Assembly: GCA_029378245.1 (NCBI GenBank)
Contig: JARKIF010000004.1
Coordinates: 1,922,001 to 1,986,000, forward strand
DNA length: 64,000 nt
From: Roridomyces roridus
Lineage: Eukaryota; Basidiomycota; Agaricomycetes; Agaricales; Mycenaceae
Reading direction: 5' to 3'
Shown: positions 30,436 to 41,647 of the stretch, piece after piece
Layout of the letters: every line of letters begins with the position of its first letter
Position numbering within the stretch: position 1 is the first letter of the stretch
Program-made: the position numbers and the translations under genes
The notes under the pieces: generated by a model
Seen by the model: only the letters and a program-made list of their open reading frames with translations
What the model was told of the DNA's origin: nothing
Database searches by the model: none

Positions 30436-30931
30436 TAGTGCAAATGGTGTACCGGCCTGACCGCTTCCTGCGAGGAGGAGATCACCAACCCTTCATGCCA
30501 GTCCGTTCCACCGAGCCACACGAGAACTTTGCCCATCAGCACCAAGACGTGCGGGTCGACGACACCGGGAAGCAATTCGGCGACCTCGAGCTCGTTGAAT
30601 TCTGTGACTTTGAATTCAACGCCCGTGTTGCACGCGTCAACGGAGTAGCGTTGCGGTCGCTCGCCCAGGCACCGGGGACTCCGCTTGGGCTGACGATGGA
30701 TACGAGTGTGCTGACGAATAATTCGACGCTGACTTGGACGGATGATACCGAGGCGGCGGGGTCGAGGTTGTTTGGCGGGCGAGTGAGGATCCGTTTTGGA
30801 CGCATGTTATTGAGGTGGGCAAGGTGACTGGGGCGACCATTTTGCTGTCAAAGGATAATGCGCAGTTTGGGGCGAGGGCGGTTGGGGCGAATGGGTTCAA
30901 GAGTCCCGCGGCGTTCCCGTTTACGGAGTAG
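30436..30931 (+). pseudogene. C-terminal relic of an M28-type metallopeptidase
   Basis: The frame from ~30436 reads YRPDRFLRGGDHQPF, TEPHENFAHQHQDVRV and GDLELVEFCDFEFNARVARV, as in the C-terminal half of secreted M28 peptidases, with a metal-binding His region. It continues into the FN3-like tail. A frameshift near 30785 moves the remainder ([37 protein letters not shown] 30929-30931) to another frame. The N-terminal half is missing, and a few residues are deleted before the TEPHE motif. A dead fragment, recognised from family memory. Confidence 0.65.
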
Positions 30932-31238
30932 GCATGGACTCGGTGTTGTTTTCCAGGATTAGGGAGCGTATCGGGATAATCCCCAAATGAGTGTCTCCTA
31001 CCTATTTACCGTAGTTGCCCTACCATCAACGGTTGAATGGCTGAATGGCAGTGTTGGTGCCCAAGGCAGAACTACGCTTGCTGCTCCCTTGTCGTCAGAT
31101 CAAACTCCCGTGGGATCATCCGTTCGAATCCCGAACCCGCAGCATTTCGGTGCTAGCTCTTTTTCTCGCCGTTTGCCTCTTCCGTTCTGTTTCACTCTCG
31201 AGGCACTAACATTGCCTATTTTTCCACGTCGGATGAAC

Positions 31239-31330
31239 GCCGTTTTGGGTTGCGATTTGTGATTGACATTTCGCTTGCGTTTAGTTGCCGAGCTCTCATG
31301 TACATTTTTTGCTCTTTTCTGCTTCAACCC
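31239..31330 (+). repeat. dispersed repeat, copy 1
   Basis: About 90 bp (GCCGTTTTGGGTTGCGATTT ... GTTTAGTTGCCGAG ... CTCTTTTCTGCTTCAAC) matching 43230-43349 in the same orientation with small indels. Confidence 0.75.
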
Positions 31331-32054
31331 CTTCGTCCACTCTCGACGATACAGCTCTGACGGAAAATTCGATGTAGTTCCTATGCCCCGCTGCCCAATG
31401 CATCCAGCTTTCCGTCGCCCGAATTTGCTGCGGTCTTACCACATGCAGCATGCTGCTTGTGCTCAGGATTTCGCTCAGCCTCTCTCTTTCAAATTGGGAT
31501 GGGTACGTGGTCCACCTATCCGATTTTTGCTCCGCTTTCTTATTTTGTGCCCATTTCTAGGACATCGCTGTCCTTTGTGTGCATATGAATTGCAAGTGAT
31601 TCCTGCCGAGCACCCTCGGTGGAGTATTGGTTTATTAAGCCCTCGGTGCAGCGCAAGGTTCCTGGAGACTGGTGAGCTATCCGCGTACTCGTCTGATTCC
31701 TACACTTACCATCGGCCCAGAGAATGTGGCTAACTGAGTCCGCCGTTCGCTCAAGCCGTATCGTTCACCATCCCCACCTCATCGCCGCAGGTTGATGACG
31801 GGCATGCGCACTCTCTCTCACCTCCGGCCACCCAGACTGCTTTCTCGCGCCTGTCATTCGAGCCACACGCATACCACACTGGATACAACCGCTACAGAGC
31901 GCGTTTTACAGGCCTCGAGCGACCTGATCCGACCGCAACAGCAGCTTCCTAAGCTCGTTCCCATCTCCAATGGACCTCTAGTAGCTGGAGCCAAGCCTAG
32001 ATGAAGCTGTTTCGCCCGCTATACCAGTCTCGATGCTCCTGCACTCTGACCGCA

Positions 32055-32308
32055 TACACTCTGACCGCAAGTTACTCCATTACTCCACCTTCAGCATCGT
32101 CACGTCCCCGATTTTCCCCCTGCGTCCGAAGTCTGTATTTTCCGACTCCGCTGCCACGCAGTCAGTCACCGGCCCTCCAAATTACTCTGGCCATGCCCAT
32201 CTCTGCGGGCACACAGCACACATGCGCTGAGGGGCAGCATTGACCCGTTACACATTCCGCAACTCCGCAAGACCGAGGAAGGGGGCGAGTTACTCGTTTC
32301 GCGGCAGG
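32055..32308 (+). repeat. direct repeat R1 flanking an orphan gene
   Basis: Starts TACACTCTGACCGCAAGTTA and runs through CACGCAGTCAGTCACCGGCC and CCGCAACTCCGCAAGACC. It matches 33228-33442 (R2) in the same orientation, with an extra segment in R1. The pair brackets the unknown gene at 32717-33196. Confidence 0.85.
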
Positions 32309-32716
32309 TGGAAACGTCTGATGTGGACGAGGTTGGCGTCGAGCGTCATCTCGGACAAGAGTGGAACTTGAAGGACCAGGAAGAGTGGGTCGCTGGCGAG
32401 CCTGGCCTTGAGCAAGAGCCGGATTCGCTCAAACGGCCTGTGGAGGTGAAGGGGAGACCATACCATGATTTTACGACGGTGGACCGTGTAGAAATTTTGG
32501 AATATGGGTGTAGAGAAGGAAAGACAGGATTTCTCCTGTCGTGCGCCGTTTCAGATTCGTATTTCCAGTGAGTCCTCGATCATTCTTCGATCGTTGCACA
32601 GCCTGAACGGAGCACTATAAAAGAGCCGGGTTCTGGTGCATATAATCATTTCATTACACTGGCTCCCAGTGAGTACCCCATGTTCTGTATCGTCAAACCC
32701 TGATAGCGTTAGTGCG

Positions 32717-33196
32717 ATGGTATACGTCGATCAGGGCAGTGCCTTCGAAGACAAGAACGAGCTCGAATTCGAGCCTCCTAACAAAGAAATCAAGAATATC
32801 CACGCGAATTGGTTCACCGACCCGGCCTTGAACGATGAAGTGTGGTCCACCGATTGGGAGGACTTTGACCTCATCAGATTTTGGAATCACCGCACCTCGG
32901 ACGGACAGCTCAAAATCGACAAACTTCTCAAGGAGACGTGGGTCGTGCCAGGCACCATCGAGATGCTCGCATACATGCCCTACTCGGGCGGCCTCTATTT
33001 CCTTTTCGCCGCCGGAGGGGACTATTACTTTTGGGCGGACTATGTGCTCAAGAAGCATAGCCAAAAGTTCGCGTCCCATCAGGAGTTCGTGGACTATACA
33101 ACCAAGGCTGACCTCTCAGTGAGAGCGTCCAGACTTCCGGGTGTGGTGGTGCCACAAGCTGTGGAAAGCGATTTCAAGTGGTGGTTTTTGTGGTAG
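32717..33196 (+). CDS. unknown protein between direct repeats
   Basis: A 159-codon frame from ATG 32717 (MVYVDQGSAFEDKNELEFEP) to TAG 33196. It is well balanced in composition, acidic, and rich in aromatic residues (IHANWFTDPALNDEVWSTDW, YSGGLYFLFAAGGDYYFWAD, ESDFKWWFLW). No signal peptide or membrane helix, no known domain. Codon use and the clean frame look genuine. It sits between two ~230-bp direct repeats, so it may have arrived or been duplicated as a cassette. Confidence 0.6.
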   Translation: MVYVDQGSAFEDKNELEFEPPNKEIKNIHANWFTDPALNDEVWSTDWEDFDLIRFWNHRTSDGQLKIDKLLKETWVVPGTIEMLAYMPYSGGLYFLFAAGGDYYFWADYVLKKHSQKFASHQEFVDYTTKADLSVRASRLPGVVVPQAVESDFKWWFLW

Positions 33197-33227
33197 CCTA
33201 GTTGTCTGTCCAGTTGCACAAGAATCC

Positions 33228-33442
33228 TACACTCTGACCGCAAGTTACTCCACCTTCAGCATCGTCACGTCCCCGATTTTTGCGTCCAAAGCCTGTATTT
33301 TCCGACTTCGCTGCCACGCAGTCAGTCACCGGCCCTCCAAATCACTTGGGTCATGCCCATCTCTGCGGGCAGCATCGGCTCTCTACACGTTCCGCAACTC
33401 CGCAAGACCGGGGAAGGGGGAGCGCGAGTCGTTTCACGGCAG
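33228..33442 (+). repeat. direct repeat R2 flanking an orphan gene
   Basis: Second copy of R1 (32055-32308). The match ends around TTTCACGGCAG, about 55 bp before the amidase relic begins. Confidence 0.85.
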
Positions 33443-33498
33443 CAGCTCGAGTCGGCGGAACCGTCTTTCGACTCGGGTTGGCGTCGAGGGTCATGCTG

Positions 33499-33705
33499 AG
33501 ACGCAAGAGTTGACCAAGCGCGCGAAAACTTTGCTTTCTCGTACATATGTACATCATCGCGTTCAAGTACATGTACCCTAGCCAAGATGTCCATTCAATA
33601 ATGCAAAAGTAACCCTGCAAGGCCAGCCCGAGCGCCCTAGCCAAGCACAGCACTCCTCTCGAGTCCAGACCCACGACGTCCGCCAGCTGCGTAGCAGCGT
33701 CAGTC
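33499..33705 (-). pseudogene. relic of the amidase 3' end
   Basis: CGCAAGAGTTGACCAAGCGC, GTACATGTACCCTA and AGTAACCCTGCAA, then CAGCACTCCTCTC and TCCGCCAGCTGCGTAG, match 27594-27880 (the last exon and 3' flank of the amidase gene) in order and orientation, with internal deletions. No open frame remains. Confidence 0.75.
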
Positions 33706-35178
33706 ACGAGGCGATGAAGGAGTCTTGGGGCTTCGGCGTGAGGTGGCGGCCCGGTATTTGGCCATATCTTCAAGCATGCGCTGCGTGCCCGCGTCAAATT
33801 GGCGTGCAAGGCTGACCGGAAACGTCTCAGCTCCCTTGGTGGTGCTCACAGCAATCAACAACCGCTGCATAGAACGGACCCGGCGGTGAAACTGCTCGCT
33901 GGCGAGGTCCGGCGTCACCTCCAGCGCGGCAGCCACCAGTGTCGTCGCCAAGCAGCAGTAGACAAAGGTCGTCACTGCGCGGTTGTTTACTTTGCGGAGG
34001 GCCATCCAAGGGCAGGTGGTGTAATACACGGGGAGGTCGTATTGGTCCGCTTTCCGCCCGTAGCTTGCGTCCTTGATGCCCAGATCCTGGCAGACCTTAT
34101 GCCCAACGGCGATGACGGCAAAGTTTCCACCGGACTTGACCAGTTCCTGAGCAGCCCTTCGTTCTTCTGGGGTGGAGGGCTTGGAGTCGGCAACGGCTTT
34201 GACGAACCGAGCATGCAAGCTGAACCGCGCGCCGAGTTGTTCTAATACAGATTCGAGCACGGCGTAAAATGGTGATAATCGAAATTCCTTGCATGGTGCG
34301 TGCAGAAGCAGCGAAACTGTAGCAAAGATGAATGACGCGTTTCACGGGGAGACTTGCAGATACGCACTTTTGCCATCCAACTTTTGGAACTTCGTATCAG
34401 AGAAAACGTTCTGTAGGAAGGTGGGGATAATAGCGTAAACGCTCTTTCCACGAAAGTCGATGTTGAAGCCGAGAGGACGTAGGGTCTGGGTCATGAAGAG
34501 TTTCTCGACAAAGTCGCGCCGACTTTGGGAAAGACCGTCTACGGGGACGATGCGGTGTATCCTGGTCGCAAAAGACCCGTAGGACGCCCATACACCGTCC
34601 GCCGTGTCCCTTTTCCAGCTGAATTCACCCGGGGGGCGCGATTTCGTCGTAACGGCAATGATGGCCTCCCGACCGACGTCGAAGAAGGTCTCGCAGTCAT
34701 ATGAGAGGATGTGGTCGTCCCGGTCGTTGGGGTTGCCAACACCGGTGTACGGAACCGCGAGCAGCCCTAGCTGCTCCACGTCTCTCCGCTCTGAAACCAT
34801 CTCCTTCAGAATTTGTGCTCTCCAAGTAGCCTTGGCGTGCCCCGCCTCGGCAATGCGATCCGCCGTCAACATCCAGACGTCGTCGTCCGCGCGGGTGTCG
34901 CGAGCATAGATCCATTTATTGCTCGCAGACGCAATACACAATTCCGATAGTCGTGTCTGGCGCTCGGCATCGGGCATCGCTCCACTCCGCAGGAACTCGC
35001 AGAGCTTGCGCCGCAAGTCATCGGTAGTGTAGATTTCGTTCAGCAACCATCGCCAGTGCATCTCTGGGAATGGCTCTGCGAAGCGTTGCCAGACTTGCCG
35101 ACAGGCGTCTGGAGGCGGAAAGCCCGGCAATTCCTCGTAATGAGGAGTCGAGCGAACGATAAGGGTGGGGGTCGACAT
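33700..35178 (-). CDS. unknown ~460-residue protein
   Basis: Two exons: ATG 35178 (MSTPTLIVRSTPHYEELPGF) to about 34373, then, after a ~80-nt intron (donor GTGCGT, acceptor ending GCAAG), about 34289 to TGA 33700. Sequence is soluble and mixed. Distinct stretches include MHWRWLLNEIYTTDDLRRKL, NKWIYARDTRADDDVW and HILSYDCETFF. A later hydrophobic patch (TTFVYCCLATTLVAAALEV) could be a membrane or core helix. No catalytic motif recognised. The final codons lie against the amidase relic, so the stop may have been acquired from inserted DNA. Confidence 0.6.
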
Positions 35179-35663
35179 GATCTTGAGCTCGACAGTAGAG
35201 GGTGTCTGGCCTGGGGACGGTAGCCCAGTCTTCAGGACCCTTAACACGCAGCTTGGAGGAGATAGCGCCTAGCCGTCCTCGTCTTTCCATAGTCGAGTAC
35301 ATTGACCACAGCGCCACAGATTCAGATTTGCGGATGGTGGTCGGTAGGGAGATACATGCAGAGTTTTCCGGAGACGTGACGACAAAATTCGGGCGGAGGC
35401 AGAACGGCCTCGGCCGACATGTTTCAGAGCGGCATTATCTGCACTCTGTGTCTGAAGAGCGTTGAATTCGGCTGGAAACGACCCAAAGTGTGAGGAGAAC
35501 ACTCTAGACAGAGGCAACAAAATGAAGAAGAACCAGGGGATCGGCGTGGCATTTCGGTTCCGTCAGCGGGGTTCGTCGCCGCGAAATGATGTGATCGCCT
35601 CCGAAGCATAACATAAACTGCTGCGCAGCCTTTCACTCACCACCATCTCCTCCGCTGGCGACT

Positions 35664-37145
35664 ATGCCCTCAGCGCCCCGATACTTCATCGCCATACTCG
35701 CCATCGTCATCAGCGGGCACTATATTCTCTCCTTCACCAATGGCACCTATGGACGTGCCACTTCAATATCGCGCCTCATGAACGGCCATAAGAGCCAGAA
35801 TGTCCCACAGGAATACTACCCTGCTCTCAACACTCCCCTCGAGCTGTCACATCGGCCGAACGCCAACGCTACTTTTGTCATTCTGGCCCGTAACAGCGAT
35901 CTGGACAACACTGTACGGTCCGTCCGCGAGGTGGAGGACCGCTTCAATGTCCGGCATCACTACCCGTTCGTGATACTCAACGACGAGCCCTTCACGGACG
36001 AGTTCAAGCGGTAAGCTTCCCCTGAACGTGGTTCCCTCAACAGCTCACGGTGACCTCCAGCCGCGTGTCCGCGGTCGCATCTGGACCTGTTTCGTATGGC
36101 GAAGTTCCTACAGAACACTGGGTACAGCCCGAGTGGATCGACGAGGAGCGAGCTACGAAGGGCCGTGACCAACTAGTCGCCGAGAATGTCATCTATGGCG
36201 GGAGCGTCAGTTACCGGAATATGTGTCGCTTCAATTCAGGGTGAGCATACTCGCCCTGCTCTCATTCCTATGCCCAACCCTCCCCAGTTTCTTCTTCAAG
36301 CACCCTCTCGTTCAGAACTACCGCTGGTACTGGCGCATCGAGCCCGACGTGCACTTCCACTGTGACGTCAACTTTGACCCGTTCCTCTATATGCAAGACC
36401 GGAATAAAGTCTACGGTGCGTGCGCCCTCTGAGTCCTTGCATTGTACTGACCCGGAGCCAGGTTTCACGATCACCATGTACGAGTTTGACAAGACCATCC
36501 CGACGTTGTGGGGTCATGTCAAGGGTGCGTCTCTCGCCGGTCATGTGGCTTTGCCCTGATGCTTCTTCGGCCAGACTTTATGAAGCTCCACCCGGAACAC
36601 ATCGCGAAAGATAATGCTCTGGGATTCATGAGCGATGATGGCGGGGAGACGTACAACCGATGCCACTGTGAGTGCCGTTTGAGCTGCACCTTCCCAAATA
36701 TTGACTTCTGTAGTCTGGTCCAACTTTGAGATTGCCGACATGTCATTCTGGAGAAGCAAAGCCTACCAAGACTTTTTCGCGTACCTTGACTCCAAGGGCG
36801 GGTTTTACTACGAGGTGAGAGTCTACGCCTTCCTCCTCTCTTCCAGATGCTGACCATTCTTCAGCGCTGGGGAGACGCCCCCGTCCACAGTATTGCAGCC
36901 GGCATCTTTGCGTCCAAAGACCAACTCCAGGTGCGTTTCTCCCCTTCCCTCATCCGGGTCGCCTCCTGATCCCTTTGATGCAGTTCTTTGAAGAGATCGG
37001 CTACGAGCACAACCCATACACCCACTGCCCGAAGGACCCAGGGATGTGGGAGCGCGGCAGGTGTGGGTGTGATCCTGCTCGTAGCTTTGACTATGATGGG
37101 TATTCGTGCATGCGGCAGTGGGATGCTTTTATGGGACTCGCATAA
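35664..37145 (+). CDS. alpha-1,2-mannosyltransferase, GT15 (KRE2/MNT1 family)
   Basis: About eight exons from ATG 35664 to TAA 37143-37145. A type II membrane anchor ([17 protein letters not shown]) is followed by a lumenal GT15 domain: [51 protein letters not shown] (the EPxV metal/sugar region), [20 protein letters not shown] with the conserved catalytic-region Glu, and [13 protein letters not shown]. The end has the cysteine-rich HCPKDPGMW...[12 protein letters not shown]. Known role: Golgi alpha-1,2-mannosylation of N- and O-linked glycans in yeast and fungi. Length is as expected. No frame break seen. Confidence 0.9.
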
Positions 37146-37663
37146 TGCGTTTGGACTTCCCGGGACCCGCTCTGCACTTGCCACGACCGACAGCCGCCAC
37201 AGCCTACCACACAACCTTACTATCCGTCTCGTCTCGTTCCGTCCTCCCCACCTGCGATACGACCAGTACGATATCTTTATTCAAAAAGCGGAGCTGCGCG
37301 CCGCGAGGACATGTCTCCAGCCAGCTGTATGTATATGTTTAGGACGAGGAGCTCGATAGCAGGGACAAGTACTGTACATAGCGTAGTTAATGATTAGAAT
37401 GTGCCGGATGTTTGTAAGGGTTGGCGGCGCGTCTTGGCATTCAAGCCGACTCGGCAGAGCAGCGGCCGCGGCAGTGGCACAGTGCTGCCGCAGCTATTCC
37501 GTAGATGGGCATTTCAGATCTCGTCGGCTCAGTCCTGCTCTGTCCTGCTCAATCTCCTTCAATCTCTCTGGCTTCCACCGGCAATGCTCGGCAATCAGCC
37601 TTCTTGTCTTTATCTAAGCGGTTCGCGCTTTATCAAATCTTTTATCTTTCATCCACGACCACC
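37146..37663. other. intergenic, nothing recognised
   Basis: About 0.5 kb between the GT15 stop and the F-box pseudogene start. No repeats or genes were recognised; the last 100 bp is pyrimidine-rich, as at a promoter. Confidence 0.4.
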
Positions 37664-38940
37664 ATGTCGGTCATCCAACTCGAGACGCGTATCGCAGACA
37701 TCTCCTCCCGCATTGACCACGGGAATGAAGTTCCTGGGTCTCTGGAAGAGTTGTTTGTCATACAGTTGGAACGCACGCAACGCGTTGTCTGCCGGCAGCT
37801 CAACGCCCTCCGCGACCCGATCCCCAAATTACCCGTGGAGCTCGTCTCTAACATATTCGTTGAATGCCTACCTCTCGACCCCGAACCCGGGTCGTGGTGT
37901 ATCCCGATGTTGCTATTGAATGTGTGCCACGCGTGGACGGATATCGCGTTGAGCACCCCGGCTTTGTGGGCCGCGATTCATCTGGAGGAGCCTCCTAATG
38001 AAAGGCTGTTCTAGAGATGGATGCAACGCACGCGTAGCTGCCCCTTGCGCATATCTGTCGGCGGAATCAACACTTGGAAACGTGTTGCGGGGCTTATTTC
38101 ACCGTACTTTGTGCAGCTGTCGTGCTTCGATCTTCTTCTTCACGGTTTTCAGCAGGTGCAAGAGGCAACAGCAGATCAGGATCCGAGTTTCTCAAATTTC
38201 TTGGTTTCACGCATCCTGACGCTGCGTCGACAGATGTGTACCTGCGCCCCATTTTTCAGCTCTTGTGCCATTCACCTAATCTTGTCGAATTCAACTGCCA
38301 AGTCTTTGATGACCACTTCTCTGGCACAAGTGAATCGCACTTGGTCCTCCCAAATATGCGGCGGTTGCTTTTTGGACGAGGTACGGTCGTCGCGTACGGT
38401 CGACCCAGCATGGACGGTATTCTACCGTTGATTACAGCGCCTGGGCTACAAGCACTGACGCTAACCATGCGAGGTGCATCTGGCCATGATCTTTTGGCGT
38501 TCATCCGACGCTCGTCTCCGCCACTCGAGAAACTCATCATCGGGACAAAACAGGAGGAAATCGTGGCAGAATGCCTCAACCTCCTTCCCACTCTGACCCA
38601 TTTTGAAATCTGCGAGCTCGATTGTCCGCCTACGATCGGAGATTACTTTTGCACCATGTTGGCGGACAATCCGTCCATGGTGCCCAACCTCCGCGTCCTC
38701 AAGTTTGGACAATACGACTACACGCCTTCGGGGCAGTCGCTGGATCTGCTGCTCCACTGCATCGCTGTTCGCTCTACTATGCTACGCACGGTCCACATTA
38801 TTGGTGGCACCAATAGCCAGTGGCAGCCCAGAACCAATCCGCGTCTCGAGGCTGCACTGGCTGCCGGGCTCCGAGAGTTTTTAGGGAAGGGTGTGGACAT
38901 TCGGATTGGCTCTCCGGAGAAGAATTTCCTTGATTTATAA
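37664..38940 (+). pseudogene. F-box/LRR gene with nonsense and frameshift
   Basis: Starts well at ATG 37664 (MSVIQLETRIADISSRID) with the F-box KLPVELVSNIFVECLPL and HAWTDIALSTPALWAAI. An in-frame TAG follows at about 38012 inside the conserved LW-QRA segment (...RLF*RWMQR). The same frame continues to ~38200, where a further shift moves the gene into the frame that is open to TAA 38938-38940 (RSSPPLEKLII, GVDIRIGSPEKNFLDL). No introns are expected here from the intact paralogs. Decay is recent because both halves remain easily readable. Confidence 0.78.
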
Positions 38941-39019
38941 CTACGCAAACTGTATTAGCGACGCGTCGAGTGACGCGAAAGCACATGATGGCGATAGCAT
39001 CACTTTATCTCAAACCACC

Positions 39020-40582
39020 ATGAGCTTGGCCGGATTCACCTCATCGGCGCAAACAGCGGCCTATCTTCGAACCCTTCCCGCCATCCGGGAGCGCTGCACC
39101 CGAGTCTTTGACCTCGCAAAGCAGGGAAAGCTGGAATACTTTGAGTATCATCCAGAAGCCGAGGACGAGGTCACCGCGTTCTGTGTCGATATCATCCAGG
39201 TGCGCAGCCCATCTTCCATTCTTTTCATCCAGCTCAATCGTTTTCAGCGCGACTTTGGTACCGATTTCGCTCAGATCCCGCCTCACGGTCGATGGCGGCA
39301 TCTCGACTCGCATCACGAACGTATCGCACCCCTCGTCGCCAAGTGGGCATCGGAACCCAACCCGCCCACTACGCTTGAAGCCACTAAACGTCTGATCGAT
39401 CTCTTCATGGTCGCCGTTTTGCTCGACGCCGGCGCAGGCACGCAATGGGGGTACACCGAGCCGGGTAGTGGTGTGCGTTTGAGCAGATCGGAAGGCCTTG
39501 GTGTTGCTGCGGTGCATATGTTCCAGTCTGGGCTCTTCTCTGGGGATGCTGCCCAGCCGTATCGGGTCGATGGTAGGCTTTAAATTGCGTTCATGACATT
39601 CAAGTGTGCTGATTGGCAGCGTAGCCCAGGGTCTCGCGAAACTCACTGCTGCGGACATCGCTGCTGGCCTGCAGGTTAGCGCGGAGAATCCTCTTGTAGG
39701 ACTCGAAGGCCGTGCTTCGCTCCTCACCAACCTGGCTTCTGCATTGCGCGCAAGCTCAGAGTTCTTTGGCCCGGATGGGCGTCCCGGGAATCTCATCGGT
39801 ACGTTATCTGGCCTTCAAGTTTACTCTGCGCTTCATATATTATCCAGACTTCCTCGAATCTCAATCCCAGCCTCCCGCCGACGGAGGAAGCCGACTTGTT
39901 CCCATCGCGGCGCTCTGGTCTGCCCTCGTTGACGGCCTCCAACCCATCTGGCCGCCCGCGCGGACGGCGCTAGGCGGTGTTCCCCTCGGCGACGTCTGGC
40001 CCTGCCCTGCCCTCGCTCTAAACTCCTCCTCCACAGGCGAAGGCGACGACCTCGTTCCCTTCCACAAGCTCACCGGCTGGCTTGCGTACAGTCTCATGGA
40101 GCCATTGCAGGTTTATTTGCGGTGGAAGTTTGAGGGGACGGAGCATATGACCGGGTTGCCCGAGTATCGGAATGGTATGCAAGCTCTTTACTATTTTCTT
40201 CCTGCGACTGATCTGGCTACTCTCAGGTGGTCTTTTCCTCGACCTCGGCGTCCTATCCCTACGGTCAGACCTTGCTGAGCCTCTTCCCACAAATGAGGCG
40301 GGAATTCCTCGTGTCCCGCCGAATCATCCCCTGATTGTCGAGTGGCGCGCGATGACGGTGATACTTCTGTAAGTCGTTCTGCTCGTGTTGTGGATGGTAC
40401 TCATATTCCTTTGCAGTGATCGCACGCACGCTGCCCTTCGTCTTGCGCTGCCCGCGCCGAGTTTATCACTCGCTCAGGTTTTGGAGAGCGCGACGTGGAA
40501 GGGTGGAAGGGAGATTGCGCAGACGAAGAGGGGTGGTGGTGGGCCGCCTATTGATATCGTTAGCGATGGGACGGTGTTTTAA
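39020..40582 (+). CDS. URC4: uracil catabolism protein URC4 (DUF1688)
   Basis: Seven or so exons from ATG 39020 (MSLAGFTSSAQTAAYLRTLP) to TAA 40580-40582. Family landmarks: AIRERCTRVFDLAKQGKLEY, RDFGTDFAQIPPHGRWRHLD, RLIDLFMVAVLLDAGAG, RSEGLGVAAVHMF, then FHKLTGWLAYSLMEPL and a C-terminal VEWRAMTV, HAALRLALPAPSLSL. URC4 is one of the genes required for the fungal URC pathway that uses uracil as nitrogen source (first shown in Lachancea); its chemical step is not defined. Length (~430 aa) is normal. It is a single-copy housekeeping island between F-box loci. Confidence 0.9.
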
Positions 40583-40782
40583 GCAAGGAAGTAATTAGAA
40601 ATGTACGAATACAGGGCATTGTAGCGTGGCCACAAACAAGGATGAGTCGGTCGACCCAGGCTTGAAAGTTGAGGGACGTCGCTCCTTTTGGAATATTTTT
40701 GGCAGGATTTCATTCACGGCAAGTCGTGGTCATGTTATACACAGAAACGGAGATACGAAACTATGCCATCCAAGTAAATCTG

Positions 40783-41647
40783 TCATGAGTGCTGCGTCTC
40801 GAGATAAATGTCCATCCCATTTGCAGCGAAGCTGCGGAGTACATCCATCAATTCAGAGTTCTCTCGGGCCGCTGCCACCTCCTCGTCGTCATCCATATCA
40901 AGGTGGAAGGAGGTAATATGCTCCCGACGGGCCGTAAGCATGGCTTTCAAGGGTAAGTGCCATGAACCGTCCATCTCTGGATTCACGGGCGCGTGAAGCG
41001 TAAAGGAAGTGAGAAGGGGAAGGATGTGCGGGGATTCTGCCAGTCCGGTAAGGACAGGGGATGGGTCACCCTCGGGCTCCGTCATGAGTACCAGATGCGT
41101 GAGTGCCCCGGACTCGCAGAACATGGATCGAAGAATACTCTTCATCTATAAGCCGTTTTAATTCTTCGTCCTGGAAAGTTGTGTCCAACTCTTGGACGTG
41201 CCACATGTGGCGCTTTAGAACGGAGATTGTGCCGGCGCTGAAGCTGCCGTTGAGAGTCATGGACAGAGGTCGGTCCCCAGCCCGATTGAGCCAGACATCC
41301 AAAAGGCTGGGTAGGTCGCGATATCCGTGCTCCTCCTCCACGTTGACCTTGATGCACCTTCAGAGTTCGTGCGTAGAGAGTGCGATGCGGCTCCATGAGC
41401 TGCAGATGTTTGTAAGAAGTTGAGGTGCTTGCAAAGCGTTCGGTGTTGGGGCGCCGGGGAGGCACTGGAGGAAGATCTCGGATGAGATTTCGGGTGGCAA
41501 CCGCGCAACGGGGTCGTGCATCGCGTTGAGCTGCTGCAAGGCCTCGGATTTCTTGAGCTCCAGCTGTCTCAGGACCGCCTTTTGTAGAGCAATATCGGCA
41601 TTTAGTTTTTCGACCAGTTCGTTCAGTTGTTCGACTCGGGAAGCCAT
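40783..41647 (-). pseudogene. F-box/LRR gene with nonsense and internal deletion
   Basis: Paralog of the transposon-split F-box gene, and uninterrupted at that point (MASRVEQLNELVEKLNADI then ALQKAVLRQLELKK). F-box: RLPPEISSEIFLQCLPG. The tryptophan codon TGG of STHELW is TGA here (~41357), a nonsense change. A deletion of about 330 bp between RVRG and LVLMTEPEG removes several leucine-rich units and shifts the frame. The C-terminal block (LTARREHITSFHLDMD, MDIYLETQHS) is intact. Its 5' flank (41648-41810) matches 8228-8408. Confidence 0.88.

Larger units (their letters stand above)
30932..32716. other. gene-poor, repeat-bearing stretch
   Basis: About 1.8 kb without a convincing gene. It holds one copy of a dispersed repeat (31239-31330) and one of a direct repeat (32055-32308). 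The open frames inside start at non-ATG codons and show no family. Confidence 0.5.

Noticed and set aside
31090..31145. tRNA-like B box (GTTCGAATCC)
   Set aside because: The bases flanking the T-loop do not pair as a T-stem and no acceptor or anticodon stem can be drawn, so it is not called a tRNA.
31263..31733. 156-codon open frame in the gene-poor stretch
   Set aside because: Its first codon is TTG, it starts inside a dispersed repeat, and the sequence has no conserved feature.
32055..33442. Direct repeats read as LTRs of a small retroelement
   Set aside because: No TG...CA ends, primer-binding site, polypurine tract or target duplication was seen, and the enclosed gene has no retroelement motif.
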